Part shown: positions 45,038-58,800 of the stretch, piece after piece | How positions within the stretch are numbered: the stretch's first letter is position 1 | Layout of the letters: each line of letters opens with the position of its first letter | Source: Euonymus europaeus | Lineage: Eukaryota; Streptophyta; Magnoliopsida; Celastrales; Celastraceae | Direction: 5' to 3' | DNA length: 64,000 bases | NCBI GenBank assembly: GCA_963580455.1 | Contig: OY756960.1 | Coordinates: forward strand, 3,286,001-3,350,000 | The notes under the pieces: generated by a model | What the model was told of the DNA's origin: nothing | What the model saw: only the letters and a program-made list of their open reading frames with translations | The model's database searches: none | Program-made: the position numbers and the translations under genes

Positions 45038-48000
45038 ATGGAACCAATGATTCCCCAATCGCCGAAAGGCGTTCGAGACACCAGTTCGCACCAGATGGAA
45101 ATACAACCACCGGTGGTCGACGACTCCTCCGCTCTCTGGGACTGGGACGATCTGTTGGACTTCGACGTTGACGATCAACTCGCTATCACGTTCAATGTGC
45201 CAGAGGACCCGGTCATCCAGCCACAGATTCCGTTTGAGAATCCGGTCGAACATCGGGTGAGGAAACGGGACCCTAGGTTGACATGTTCCAATTTTTTGGC
45301 GGGAAGAGTCCCGTGCGCTTGTCCTGAGCTTGACGCCATGTTGTTGGAGGAAGAGGAGGAGGAGCAGAGTGGGGCAGGCAAGAAACGGGCCCGTGTGACC
45401 CGAGCCGGGCCAAATTTGGCCCGGTGCCAGGTCCCCGAGTGCGAGGCGGACATCACCGAGCTTAAGGGGTATCATCGGAGGCACAGGGTTTGTCTGCGGT
45501 GCGCGAATGCCACGTGTGTTTCCCTGGATGGACAGTCAAAAAGATACTGTCAACAGTGTGGCAAGTAAGATTGCATTCAGTTTTATTTGGGGTTATCATG
45601 TTTCTTTCCTTCGTTATTTTTCAATGATAAAAGTATTACTTTCCTGTTACTGGAATTGTTAACTCACACTAAGTCGGATGTTTCAGTAGCGTAAGTGGTA
45701 TGTTTGTGGTATTATATATGTTTCACTTATTAATTGGGTGCTTTGATCAAGCAGTCTTTTTTTTATAAATTGGTTATGTATATAATAAATTAAATTCATA
45801 AGTACCATATGAATATTTTGAAGCCTTTTTTTTGTATTCCATATGTTTTGAATGATCGAAACTTAAAATTGAAGAAGTATGTGCAGGAAATATTGGTTAT
45901 CAACTGTTTGTATTTCAGGCTACAATGATTTCTAATTCTGATTGAGCTGTCATTTTCTGAGTCGCAGGTTTCATGTATTATCAGATTTTGATGAAGGCAG
46001 AAGAAGTTGTCGAAGAAAATTAGAGCGTCACAACAATAGACGTCGAAGAAAGCCCTCTGACTCAAGATGTGACAAACAACTGCACGGGGAAATTCAGACT
46101 GATGATGTTGAGTGTGATGGCGAACCAGGAAAAGGTATCGCAATTTGAACCCAGGAAAATGATCATGGATTGTGTGCCCTTTTGTGAGTTTTCCGAAGGA
46201 AATTGTCCACTTTGAAGAAGTGGTGATATTACTCTTATGTTCTTGTTTGTGTAATTGTTTTAATGCAGATGCTTCTTGCAGTAATGGCCAAGCTACTGAG
46301 AAAGAGGCATTTTTCGAATCTGAAGATAGACACGTGTCTTGCCTTCTTTCAACTCCTAACCCAGAACATAAAAATAGTGATAGTGGCGTGTCTGCTGTAG
46401 TTTCTGGTGAAGCACAAATGGATGGAGGGAAAGATGATTCCAAGTTTACACTTTCCCCATCGTCTTATGACACTAAGAGTGCTTACTCGTCCATGGTGGG
46501 TTACCGCCAATTTTTCTGCTTATTGCATAGCTTTTGGTTTTTTGTTATAGAAAGAAGCTATAATTGTTGTGTACTGAATTTTGATATACCTGTAGTGTCC
46601 AACAGGTCGGATCTCATTCAAGCTTTATGATTGGAATCCAGCAGAATTCCCTAGAAGACTACGACATCAAGTATTTTAAGGATTATTGTTACAGTTTAGT
46701 ATTTCAAAGATTATAAAGCCTTTTGTTGTTAGAGATTTTAGAACTAATTGACATGTTGCTGGTTGAATTTACAGATATTCCAGTGGCTGGCCAATATGCC
46801 TGTTGAGTTGGAAGGATATATTCGTCCTGGTTGTATAATTTTGACGGTGTTTCTAGCAATGCCCAACTTTATGTGGGTTAAGGTAATGGCTCTGCTAGAT
46901 GATAGTTTATGTGTGACTTTTTAAGTTTAGTTAATGCCGTTGACTAAAAATATTGCCATAAATGGTTTCTAGCTGTACATTCATCAACCTTTGATCTTTA
47001 TTTGGATTGACACCAATTCGTCTTTGGTGCACCGGGATTTTGTTTATTTTTTTATCTGTGCAATATGCATAGGCATCAAAACATATCTTTTGATAGAAAT
47101 TTATTTAGTTGTATGCATTGTATCCACTGGCTGGTCACTTCCTGCAACTAAGGTTAACCAATTTGATCTACTTATGATCCAATTCTGAAGTGAATGACAT
47201 CGCCTAAACTATTGAAGAACTTTCTGGTATTCAAGGGTGGAGACCTTGATCCCTTTGGTAATTTTATCCCGTGGACACGGTCACTAGGAAGGCACTAGCT
47301 GTTATATGTGTAAAGATGCTGTAGTATGCGTGTCGAACAATATGCTCACCCAGGCTGACATACTCATTTGTCTATGCATAACTAAGGGTTGTCTTTAAGT
47401 GATTCCCACAGATTATTTTTCCTGATATTTAGCTGTTAGTCTTTCATTTAATTTCCATTGTGTCTTTCAAGTTCAATGAAATCTCCTGTTCTTCAATGTT
47501 GTGAAAACAAGCAGCTGAGTAGTTGATTGCACATAGAAATATGTTGTGGCAATGTAGTTTTACTGTTTAAGTAAGGCTTGATTTAGCAATGGACCAACAA
47601 ACACATTTAGCAAGGGGGGAACATAAATTATATCATCTAGAAACTGAAAAGAGGGATAGGATTTGAAGCTGAACCTGGAAAACTGAGTTTCTAGGTTGAG
47701 AGACCTGTCGAACCCAAAATTCATGTACTTTAGCGCATGACCTATGTTGCCATTTGTCTTTGCATGGCTTTTGCACCAATCAGTGATGCATTAGTCGGAG
47801 TGATAGGATGTAGAAATGATTAACGTATATTTGATAGTGAAAAAGAGAATGTAAGAGATAGTCTTGTTGGGTTAATTATGAAACAGAATTACAAAATACA
47901 ACATATACTTTGAGAATTTATCTTAGTTGCTATAAATGGATAATTCTTTAGTTAAAATGAAGAACATTCCACCAAAGGATCCATCCAATAAGATTCCTAA

Positions 48001-51000
48001 CTGGTAAATAGCTTGTTGGACTTTGTTGTATGGAACCACTGTTATTTTGTTGACTTTATGATTCTTCAATGCTCTGTTGATTCTTAAGAAATTTATATTG
48101 GCTTTTCTTCCAACAAACAGTTAAATGAAGATCCTGTATCATATGTTCGAGACTTCGTTGCACCTGGAATGATGCTGTCTGGGAAAGGCTTTATTATTGT
48201 TAATTTAAACAACATGGTCTTTCGTGTTATGAAAGGTTATCTGACTATACGATGCTCTACTTATATATATGCCTTATGCAAGCATTATTACTTTGACATG
48301 CCTTCTATTTTTGGTTGTTCCAGGCTTCTATATTTGGTGCATACTCTTGATGTGTTTTTATCTTTGATCCTGCTTTGAGAAGGATATACTGTGTGACTGT
48401 TTGCTGAAGGAAAAAAAATAATCAAGAGAGACATTAGTAAATTAGGTTCCATAGTAAGTTATGGGGGATTTGTTCATTTTCTCATTTTGGTGGTTGCATT
48501 GATATCCCATAAACTCTTTGGTTCAACCAGATTGGTTGAATTTCTTGCACCATATTGTAATAGCATGTAATGCTACTAACGAATATGAAAATAAGGATAA
48601 GTTCTTCTGGATTTTAGCAATGTAGAGCTTCCATAGTAAGATTAATCTGTTTATAATACTAACTTGTTTTAGTGCAGCGTCTTTCAAAATGAGATATCAT
48701 GAAGTTGTTTTATCATACGCAGTTCTGTTTTACTCGGATGCATTATTTTGTTCTTTCTTTTCCACCTTTTATTCCTAAGTTTGTTAAATCTTTTTTGTAT
48801 TTATCATCTTTGGACATAGTCTGATCATCATTCAGAAATGAGGAAGAAAAAAAAGAAAAAAAAAAGAGTGTTGTTCGATTGAATCTTTTTTTTTTTGGAT
48901 TCTTTTTGATAGGATTAGATGGAACATCTGTGATGAAAGTCAATGTAGAGGTGCGTGCTCCCAGGCTTCACCACGTGCATCCGACATTTTTTGAGGCTGG
49001 CAAGTCCATGGAGTTTGTTGCTTGTGGAAGTAATTTGTTTCAGTCGAAATTTCGGTATGGTGTTCTTACTTTCCTAAAGTAACAAATATAGAACTTAGTT
49101 GTATCTTTTGAGTTTTTTAGGATTTGTTGACGTGTTTTATTCGTAGTGATATTTCCTGTACTGAGTAATCTTGGTCTTTTACCCATCATTTCCTTGAGTA
49201 CTTTTTTGATCTCTTTGATGTCTTCACTTTGGCTTTGCATGTTCATCTGAAATTGAAGACTGAAAATGATTTTTATGCAAGGTAATTTTCTTTTTTGTTC
49301 GATATTGTGAGTGAAAAGGAGTTAAAATGTATATATTTCACCAGACAAAGGTTTTGGGTTACACTTTGTTGTTGTTCGCCACTTTGTATGTCATTGTGTC
49401 ATTCAGCTTCATCTTACTATGACTATTATGGATGGTTAAATCTGTTTCCTTATTCCTTCTACGTATGTTATCCAATTTCTAAGTTTGAAATATATCGTGT
49501 AGGCTGATGTTTGATTTGTAATGAAGTTTATTCTGAAATAGTATTAACATTAGACAATTTGTAATGTAAGATGTTCATGATGACAGATTTCTATTATCTT
49601 TTGCTGGGAACTACCTGCCAAATAATTATTCGGTTGCATCTCCACATGGTCAGAGTGAAGGGGACACACCATGTCATTTTGGTCACCAATTGTGCAAGAT
49701 ACGTGTACCTCTGACTGAACCAAATCACTTTGGTCCTGCTTTTATTGAGGTAATTGGTGTAAATAGAAGTGCTTGTTCTGGGTTCTATGCTGAGAAGCTT
49801 CCAGAATGAGTTGATTTTGGTAAGATGTTAGAAGTTGTACTGGAAGTTAAGATTTGCAACTTGCTTGAGCGAATGGACCAAAGGACTTTTTGGGTGTGAT
49901 ACAAAACCGAATTGTTATTTCATGGACTTCTCACGCGTCTTTAAGATTAGGCATTAATGCCATTGATGCTTCTATTGTGTACCTATTTCGTACAAATATG
50001 TGTCTGCTTCCTTTATTTTTCTTAATCAACTCCATATTGGTGAGAGCAAATTAGTGTTTCTTGCACGGTTAGTCATTACATTTTTCTTCAAGTGTTCTTT
50101 TCATTCCCAGATGATCATTTAGACAGCAATTATTTGTAGGCCATTGCAGATGTTTCTATATTTTGAATAAATATGTTTTGTGGTTTTTTTTGGGTGCTTA
50201 TTGTTGGTTTGTATTTATTTTAAGGCTTATTTGATAGTTTCTTCAATTTTTGGGTACCAATGGTATCCTGATTGATTTTTGCTCTTGTATGTTTGTGAAC
50301 TTTTTAATGTGATACAGCTGACCTTGCTATTTTTCACACTCATTGAATGCTGTTCTGTCAAATTATTTCCATGCGTACTATGCATATGACTTCTAGTTAT
50401 ATTATACCCTTGATTGTGTGCCAATGTTTCACTGTTTCAGCATTGAACTATCCCTAGGCCATTGCTGCTGTGATGCTAACCTGCGTTTTGCTACTAGAAT
50501 CTGTAATTATGGACTGTAGATGATGTGGAGGAAATAATTTTGATTGGTGACTAATGTTTTCTCTAGGTCGAAAATGAGTCTGGATTGTCGAACTTTATTC
50601 CTGTACTTATCGGGGACAAAGAAACTTGTCTTGAATTGAAGAATATCCAGCAAAGATTTGAAGAATCGTTGTTTTCAAAAGGGTCTCATTGTTCTTCTGG
50701 TGTTTCGGTATGTGATGCTTGTGAGGTTTCTGCTAAAAGACACGGGGCATTTACTGAATTTGTTTTAGATATTGCGTGGTTACTGAAAGAGCCTGCATCA
50801 GAATATCTTCAACGGAGCAGTACATCACAGATTCAGAGGCTCAATTGTTTATTAGACTTCCTTATATGCAATGAATCAACCATAATTTTGGCTAAAGTTT
50901 TACAAAATTTAAAGATGGCCGCCGTAGATGACAAGAAGATTAACGGCTCCTTTAATGATACTATTGGTGCTGAATCTGCTGATATGATGCTATTACAGAA

Positions 51001-52199
51001 GCATATGGATTATGCGAGGGATCTTCTTTGTCAAAAGAATTGTGAAAGTGATGGTTTAGTTTTGCGATTGGAACAAGCTGTGACAAATCTGGATTGTATT
51101 TCAGGAAGCCATTTGCAAAGTGATTTGGTCTCCATTGTTCCAATCACTAACCAGGTGACTGCATTCATTGTATTTAATTTTTTTTGGAAGCATATCAAGG
51201 TTTTTATGATGTTACATGTACTTAACACAGCCCCCCACTCCTGCTGCAGCTAGTAGTAATCATGAGAATTGCATACCTTTACCACTTAATGAGCTTCCCT
51301 CCCCTTCTCTTGCCTTCCCTCAATCCAAATATTACCCTAAAATCAATAAGATCATTAATATAAAGGATATTAATAAAAGCAGCCATCTTCTTTTAAAGAA
51401 ATATTCCGGTTATTGTGGATCTATTGTCCTGGTATGATTTTTTTTTGAGTTACATGTCAATGTTACTGAATCCTTCACCTCATGCATATTAGTACTGTAC
51501 TATTCTTAAGTAACACATTTTGGAGGGTAGAATGAATAACTTTATATCGCACCTTTCTTATTCTTGCTGCTTCATTCGTTAGAATCTGGAAGACTAATTG
51601 AGCATCCAAAATTGAGGAATTCTTTTTGGTCTCCTTACTTGGGATAGCATATTGCAGCCTTACTTACATTGAGAGTTTCCTCTGATATTTCCTTATCTAG
51701 GATATCTATACTCTTAAGTCTCCTGTAGTTTCTTTCTGATATTGTCTGGACTTTCCTTTGGGTGGTCTTGTGTGTGCCTTTAATCGTTGATCACTTTATA
51801 TGATTTCAAAATATCTGTAAATTCTAGGGATCCACGTGTAGTTTGATCAGTGAGCTTTTATTTGTCCTCTAATGATTGCTCTGATTTTTTTATTTGCAGG
51901 ATTTAGAGATACAACCGACCTGTAAGTTGGAAGTGATAACGGGATCATCTTCTACACAGAAGAATGAAGAAACTGTACCATTTCTGACTAGTGATATTAT
52001 GAGCATGAAGCTTGGAAAGAAATGGCTGAGCAGATCATACAGTGGCGTTTACCCTAGACCAATTTTAGGATCCCGGTCCGCTATTTTTATAATTGCTACT
52101 GCTGCTGTTTGTCTTGGGGTATGTGCAGTCCTCTTTCACCCAGAAAGGGTTACCCGGTTTGCTGTATCTATACGCAGGTGTGTGTTTGAGAATATCTAG
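45038..52199 (+). CDS. SPL7: SQUAMOSA promoter-binding-like protein 7 (copper-response factor)
   Basis: Exons: 45038-45564, 45968-46134, 46269-46495, 46596-46670, 46775-46882, 48121-48235, 48913-49054, 49587-49749, 50567-51154, 51900-52199. All are GT..AG and in frame; 2412 nt, 803 codons, the size of Arabidopsis SPL7. The SBP domain spans residues about 129-204: CQVPECEADI, CLRC where most SBP proteins have Cys..His (the Cys4 first finger typical of SPL7/CRR1), CQQCGKFH, and the basic nuclear signal KLERHNNRRRRK. Intron 1 cuts the SBP box at the conserved place (CGK|FH). The long C-terminal half has the SPL7-type region and ends with a hydrophobic helix (AIFIIATAAVCLGVCAVLF, about residues 765-785). 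SPL7 activates copper-deficiency genes through GTAC sites; that role is from the family. Confidence 0.95.
51231..51431 (+). other. candidate in-frame cassette exon of SPL7
   Basis: In the last SPL7 intron, AACACAG precedes and GTATGA follows a 201-nt segment that is open in exactly the phase needed (67 codons, PPTPAAASSNHENC...). I left it out because the family aligns without it and the upstream polypyrimidine tract is weak. Confidence 0.3.
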
Positions 52200-52575
52200 A
52201 TCAAACTTTTGCTCTGTACATATCTGTTATATGATATCTTATGAGAGCAAATACAGAGTTTTAGTTTTCGGCACATGATTGCGCTCATTGTGTCCGGGGG
52301 ACTTGCTTTCTGACTTCCAAGCACTTACTATCCTCATTGCATTGCTGGTCTGCCGTTGTAAATTGTAGTTACAGTATAGGAATAACTGTATTTTAGAAAG
52401 TTTGGGAAGATGTCTTTCTAAATTGAGATGAAAATTCTTTGTAGGCAAGCTTTTACATAATCCTAGCTAGTGCTGCTGTTACCTTTCCTAAAATTCTGTA
52501 CAAGTTTTGTTATGTTCTCTTGTCATATGCTTTATTGATTGAATAATTGGAGGATCTCGTGCAGCCATTATTGGA

Positions 52576-53175
52576 ATGGTTTTGTATCTCCTTGCACCAA
52601 GTATTCGCTTGGATTGTTCTTTGTCTGTATTTTTGCTTATGTTTAGATCTGCATTTGGAAGAAACTCAAATCAACTTGGTGTGCTTCTGCTCTTTCAAAA
52701 TTGGGGTCCCCCTAATCTTCGTTTTGTGAAATTAAATTGTGATGCTGCTGTTAGCAAAGTTAGCATTGGCCTTGGGGTGGTTTTAAGGGATGAAAAAGGT
52801 GATGTTCTGGGTTCAGTCTCTACCGGAAAGCTGGTTTTGGGCGTCTTCCATGCTGAGGCGGAGGCCATTCTCCATGTGCTCCAATTTGTTTTATCCACTG
52901 GTTGCTTATCTAGCATTGTGGAAAACAACTCTCTACCTATCATCTCTGAAATTCATAATGAAGAGACTTCTCGCCTCTCAAGTTGTGTAACTATTTAAGA
53001 TATCGAGCTGTTGGCTCAGAGTTTTTAACTCTTGTTCTTTCGTTTGAAGAGAATGGCTAATATGGTTGCCCACAAGCTAGCCAAGCTTGCTAAGTCCATC
53101 CATGAGGACTTGTACTTTGAGGAATGTCCTTTGTCCGTAAGGTTCTATGTTACCGCTGATAAGCTATTAGTATAA
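52576..53175 (+). pseudogene. LINE-type RNase H domain remnant
   Basis: NWGPPNLRFVKLNCDAAVSK ... GLGVVLRDEKGDVLG ... FHAEAEAILHVLQF matches the RNase H-like (RVT_3) domain ending plant LINE polyproteins. After a TAA at about 52996 the frame shifts and the end continues as ANMVAHKLAKLAKSIHEDLYFEECP. No upstream reverse transcriptase remains, so it is a 5'-truncated dead copy just beyond SPL7. Confidence 0.75.
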
Positions 53176-53749
53176 TGAACCAGGGTTTCATCAAAAATAA
53201 TAATATCCATTGTGATAATTGGTTAAAGGTTTTTTTTAATGACAAATAATTTATGAACCTAAAAGTCAATTCCTAACTTCTGCCCTCTCTATTAGGTTTT
53301 GAGTTCGAGTCCTACTCGACATTGTATTTCACGTGTTTGATTAACACGTGTCTCATGGGTTGTTGTGTAGGACAAGGTTCACATTTGCAATGTCCTTGCC
53401 TCACGGGCATTAAGTTAGGGAGGATTGATGCTACTATTTTGTATCACTTATGAACATCTCCTTGCGACATTTTAAGGACACGGCCAGTAGATGGATTGTT
53501 TGGTAGTGTCCCAATCAAACATTAAGAATGTTTTGATTTTAATATTTTATGTGGGCTCTTAAGTGGATCTATCATCTAATAGGTCATGTTACATCTTATG
53601 TGATATACCATCATAGCATTGTTACATTTCATAGAACGTTGATGCAAATATATGAGCGGTAAATCATCTGTAATTGAAATTATAAACTAACTTTCATTTT
53701 CAACCATCCAAAATTTGACATCACCACCTATGAATTGTTGTTATTCTAA
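53176..53749. other. intergenic, no gene
   Basis: Nothing coding. GTTTTGAGTTCGAGTCCTACTCGAC at about 53296 is B-box-like, so a SINE fragment is possible. CACGTGTTTGATTAACACGTG at about 53330 is an inverted pair of CACGTG motifs. Confidence 0.4.
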
Positions 53750-54095
53750 GAGCAACTAGAACAATCATTTTTTTTTTGCTGCCCTATTAAAACCACATAT
53801 TGGGTCATACTTTTGTTACACAAAAAGTAATCTCGCATACTTATCTACATCAGTAAAATATTTTTCTCAATACAGTTACATCAATAAAACACATATCCCA
53901 ATACATTTTATTTCTAAAAAAAGTCAGGCATCTACTATTTCATTTCATTATTCATTTTATAACAAAATTATACCAAAATCAATATTGGATCCCACATTTT
54001 TTACAAAAAGTCAAGTCACATACTCAATCACATCAACAAAACAGATATCTCAATACAACTAGATCAATAAAAATACACATTTTCGTATATTATTT
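53750..54095. mobile_element. truncated copy of the GAGCA MITE family
   Basis: TAA followed by GAGCAACTAGAACAATCA at the left, then text complementary to 20010-20340 (CACATCAACAAAACA, AATACAACTA...). The right terminus is missing, next to the following MITE. Confidence 0.5.
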
Positions 54096-54110
54096 CCTCC
54101 TCAACAAGAA

Positions 54111-54573
54111 GGGTTCAGCCGCCCTGTAGTAGCACATCTACTGCAGGGCATGCATTGTCTCAATTTGAGACATTATATATATATATATATTTTCATGCAT
54201 TGTCTCAATTTGAGACATTATATATTTTTTTTTTCATGCATTGTCTCAATTTGAGACATTATATTATTATTATTTTTTAAAAAAATAATAAGTATTTGAG
54301 GTGTAGATCAAAGTCATGTACTTTTTTATAGATAAAAACATAAACTTGATTGATAAATAATAAAATGTCAAATAAGTGTTTGATCCAACGGTTCAAATGT
54401 CTCATATTTGTATCAATATTTTTCCAACAAATTTAATTTTATTCCCCAAAAAAAATGATGATATATACACTTAAAGCTTTATATTTATCATTTTTGATTA
54501 TTTTTAAAAAATTATTTGATGGCTTAAAATCATCTAATGCATGCCCTGCAGTAGAACATCTGTTGCAAGACCC
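54111..54573. mobile_element. MITE with about 40-bp inverted ends
   Basis: Left GGGTTCAGCCGCCC...ATCTACTGCAGGGCATGCA; right, complemented, GGGTCTTGCAACAGATG...CTACTGCAGGGCATGCA. No convincing target duplication. The interior carries the palindromic tandem repeat at 54149-54275. Confidence 0.55.
54149..54275. repeat. three-copy tandem repeat, each a palindrome
   Basis: CATGCATTGTCTCAATTTGAGACATTATAT occurs at 54149, 54194 and 54235. Each copy contains TGTCTCAA-T-TTGAGACA, an odd-length perfect palindrome. Spacers differ by (TA)n and T-run length. Confidence 0.85.
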
Positions 54574-55826
54574 TCCATTGCCAACAAAAACTTACCATTA
54601 TGGGTGTTTTAATGGACTTGGTACACCATATAAACATGTGACATATTTCTTCGTCTTTGTTCCTTGGTGGCATTATGTGCCCCACCTGCAGTAATTATCG
54701 ACCCCACTTAGAATATAATCCTTTATTTTATTATTTTATTTATAAATTTATATTTTATGTGAAATAGTTATTTATGCATAATTTTTATCATATTTTAATA
54801 ATAAATATTTAATCACATTTATTTAATTATTTGGGATGCGATCGCCAATTGCTGCGCTGTTTTCATAACATTCGCTTCAGTTCCAGTGGACTTGATTACG
54901 TGGAAGTCTTTAAGACCAGTCCTAGAAAAAAGATGCGAAGATAAAGAAACTCACTCAAGCGGCCGATCACCGCACTGCTCTTCTTCTACTGTTTTGAATC
55001 GCTCGCTCGACAACGAGGTCTTTGAATGAATCCTACATCCATCGAATTCTCTTCATTCGTGTTGTGCCTTCCGACCTTCTCACCAAAGGTTAATTAGCTT
55101 TGATTTCTCTTTGTATTTTTTTTGGCTTGTTTGGTTGCCGATAAAACGGAAGAATTGTTGGCTGAATGATCGTGTTTGACGTTGCATTAGATTTTGAAGG
55201 GAAACGAAAAGTGCATGAAATTCACTGCATAGTTTTATTTTATCTTATTGTGCCCTAGATTTTAGGATTCCGTAATTTCGATTCGTTGCTTTTCGCTACC
55301 TATCCAAAATTAGAGTGGCTGGTCAATGTGTTGAATCATAATGAGTGGAAATGGACTGATGAAAACGTGCGTTCTCGAAATTTATTGCTAGAGGTTTGTT
55401 CGGTGATTTTAATTTTTCGTATCTTGATTGTTTCTAGTCCTCATATTGTGAATTTTCAGATTTTGAATTGCAACATCAAGTGTTGATTGATTAGAAATTG
55501 TCGATTCTTACTATTGTTGAATCATTTCCTTTGTTGGCCCATTTAGTTTTTTTTTTGTTGGTCAACATGATCCTGTAGTTGTTTGATATTGTTCAAGTGT
55601 TCATTAGCAGTGTAGTGTTCAGTTATACGGTTATACCATTAGTTTTTTTTTTTTTTTTCCGGGTTCAGTTGTTGCATTCTAACTTTGGAACAATTCTTTT
55701 TGCAGGATTCAAATAAGTAGAGCTAGTTGATGCCTTGATGGTTATGCGAATAACTGAGCAATTGCCGAGTGATGCTTATTGATGACTCTAGATTGAAGTA
55801 ATAATCGAAGGCTCGTAGCAAGTTGA
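54574..55826 (+). promoter_or_regulatory. promoter and 5' leader of the LEC14B-like gene
   Basis: GC rises near 54830-55090. A 5'-UTR intron is plausible from AAAG|GTTAAT (donor at 55089) to TTTTGCAG|GATTC (acceptor at 55704-55705), giving a spliced leader that ends at the ATG at 55827. No other gene in the interval. Confidence 0.5.
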
Positions 55827-58800
55827 ATGCCCCCTAACATGAGGACTCGGAAAAGGAGCTATAATTGCGAGAATATAAATGCTGCTAATGAAACTTCTGC
55901 AAGTCAAGAACTCAATGACAATAATAATTATCTTGACCATGAAATTTCACAACTTACGAAGCTTAGATCACTTCCTCATAAACTTTTGAGTCGAGCAATG
56001 CCTAGCAGGTCAAAGTTGCCTGTTTCGACGGTTAAAATGTTGGCCGGTCGTGAAGGAAATTATTCTGGGAAGGGGAGGTTCTCATCGGCTGATGGTTGTC
56101 ATGTTTTGAGCCGATATTTGCCTGTCAATGGTCCTTGGATGGTAGACCATATGAAAAGTCATGCTTATATTTCCCAGTTCTCTTCTGATGGTTCCCTACT
56201 TGTAGCAGGGTTTCAGGTGTTGTTTTTATCACCTGAGGTTAAAATGAGAGGCATATCATTAATAATAACAATCATTTATTATTAGCACTTTTCAGTATGT
56301 AGAGGTAAACTCAGGGGCTCACAATCTTATCATTTGTTTACATCTCTCAAACAGGGAAGCCATATAAGGATTTACGATGTGGATGGAGGCTGGAAAGTTC
56401 TAAAGGACATATTAGCCAAAAGTTTAAGGTGGACCATTACTGATACTTCTCTCTCTCCAGATCAACATTATCTTGTAAGTGATTATTTTTGTACAGTAAT
56501 GGAGACTAATATAAAAAACTGTTGTCTCATCTAATGAATCTATGTAGGTTGTTTTGGATTAAAAAATTTTATTCGATGGGTTCATAGGTAATCAAATAAC
56601 TTTTAATGTTATCATTACTTTTCTTCTTTGTTAGTCTCATTTACCTTACAAAAACATTGCAGGTTTATGCTAGCATGTCTCCTATTGTCCATATTGTAAA
56701 CATTGGATCGGCTACAACAGAGTCAGTCGCAAATGTAACAGTACGTGTTCCAACTATTTAGACATAATATTCATGGCTAATTGTTCACGAGTTCGATTCC
56801 TGGACCTGACCTCACCCACTACAGCAGCTTGTGCATGAGTGTTGTTTACCTTTTTTATTTATGGCTAATTGTTAAGGTAATTTTTTGTAAGTGTTAGATG
56901 ATGTTTCTGATATGTGGCTCTAAGTGAAGGCCTGGATTCCTTGTTGACAGTGTGAACTTTCATTATGTATTTTCTCATCATTATCCCTAGAAACTCGAAA
57001 TCATACAAATGTTATGGACCAATAGTATCAATGTATCATCACTTTGTAGTTGGAAAATCTAATGTGATCTTATTCAATGAAAACCTAATTGTGCTCGTAT
57101 TTTTTTGGGGTGTTCATGATCATACAAGGTGGCCACTTGCTATTGCTTATTGAAATAGGCGATTATTTTTGTCTTTTACATGTTGCTATGGATTTTAAGT
57201 TTCTTTCTAATGCAGGAAATACATGATGGTTTAGATTTCTCCAGAAATGATGACAAAGATGAATTTGGAATCTTTTCTGTAAAGTTTTCAACTGATGGGC
57301 GAGAGCTTGTAGCTGCAAGTAGCGACGAAGCGATATATGTTTATGATCTCATGGCAAATAAGCTTAGCCTTCGAATTCCAGCCCATACGGTATTAAGATG
57401 TTATCCTGCATGTATATGTTGTTCAAGCACACACGCATACCGTGTTAAAACTTAAAACCGAAACTTGATTTGATATTGAATTTGTCTTGGTGATTGCAAT
57501 TTTAGGTTGTTACTTTCAAAAGAAGCCTCCAATCATGCACCTGTTTCATTTACCTAGCTATACAAATTTGGTTTACAGACTTTTGTAAGCATGGAATGAA
57601 TTTGAATATCTAGTATCTAGATATTAGTCACACATTTTAAGAATTCTCCCAATTGAGAGACATTCGTTCAAAACCTGAACCCATTACCGAATTTTCCCAT
57701 GTCAGATCCTTATAGGCTTATAGCTCTCTAAGTGTGGTTACTAATTTCTGTATGTACGGTAATTTTGAAAATAAACACTGTTGTCACAATCCTTTGATCA
57801 TAGAGGGGCAAACCAAGCTTCAATTTTTCTTGTTCAATTTTTTAATTTTCTTTTGTTTATCGTTGCTGTTTTCTATTTTTACACAATTAAGCACATTTAT
57901 ATATTAAAATATTTTTTGATCTTTCTGTTGCAGTATGATGTTAATACAGTATGTTTTGCGGATGATACTGGACATCTCATATATTCTGGAAGTGATGACA
58001 CCCTCTGTAAGGTCTATCCTTTAGCTTTCCTTATAGAAACTAGGGTAATCTCATATTGAAGTACTGAACTGTGTTGTTTGCATGGGGATGGGGCAGAAGG
58101 ATTTCGCAGTATAGAACTATAGATGTACTTTTGAATGGTGGTTCCATTTAATATTATCATTGGCAATCCATTATTCTGTACACCATCTGTTTGCATAATT
58201 TATCTCAGCTGAATCACACAAAATGTAGACGAGATTGATCATGCTGATGTTTCTTTCTCAAAACAGTGGTAAAAATTCCTTTGAATGGGCAAATACATTG
58301 TTGACAAATGACAACTTATTCAGAATCATCAAAGATTACATTATTACTGTAAACTGGTTTGTCATTTGTTATTAGATTTAACTGTATGCTGTAGCATGTA
58401 GATTAGTTTGTAAACAGTTTAGTGGAAAACGTGTACTTCTTTTGAGAATGAGAGGGAACCCAAGTGTTGACATATATGTTTATAGTTTCAGGTATTATAT
58501 GAGAACATAATTAAATAAATAATGTGCCTTTAATTTCAATATCTTTATGACCAATGATTTTGTGGGTATCAAGAAAATATTTGCTGCTTATTGAGTTATC
58601 GTCAGTTGTATGGATTGGATTCAAGAACCGTTGGAAGCAATATGCAAAATGCCAAGAAGCAGCCAAATGATTTTCAAGTAAATGTAGATGTTTCTCTAGG
58701 CTAAGCTGATGTTGAAGTATATTTGCACGTGTTCTCCATGATTCCATCTTACTCAATGAAGAAACTCAGATTATTAATTAGATTGTATAGGTATGGGACC

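Noticed and set aside
45796..46443. 215-codon minus-strand frame
   Set aside because: Antisense to SPL7 exons 2 and 3, whose SBP sequence is unmistakable.
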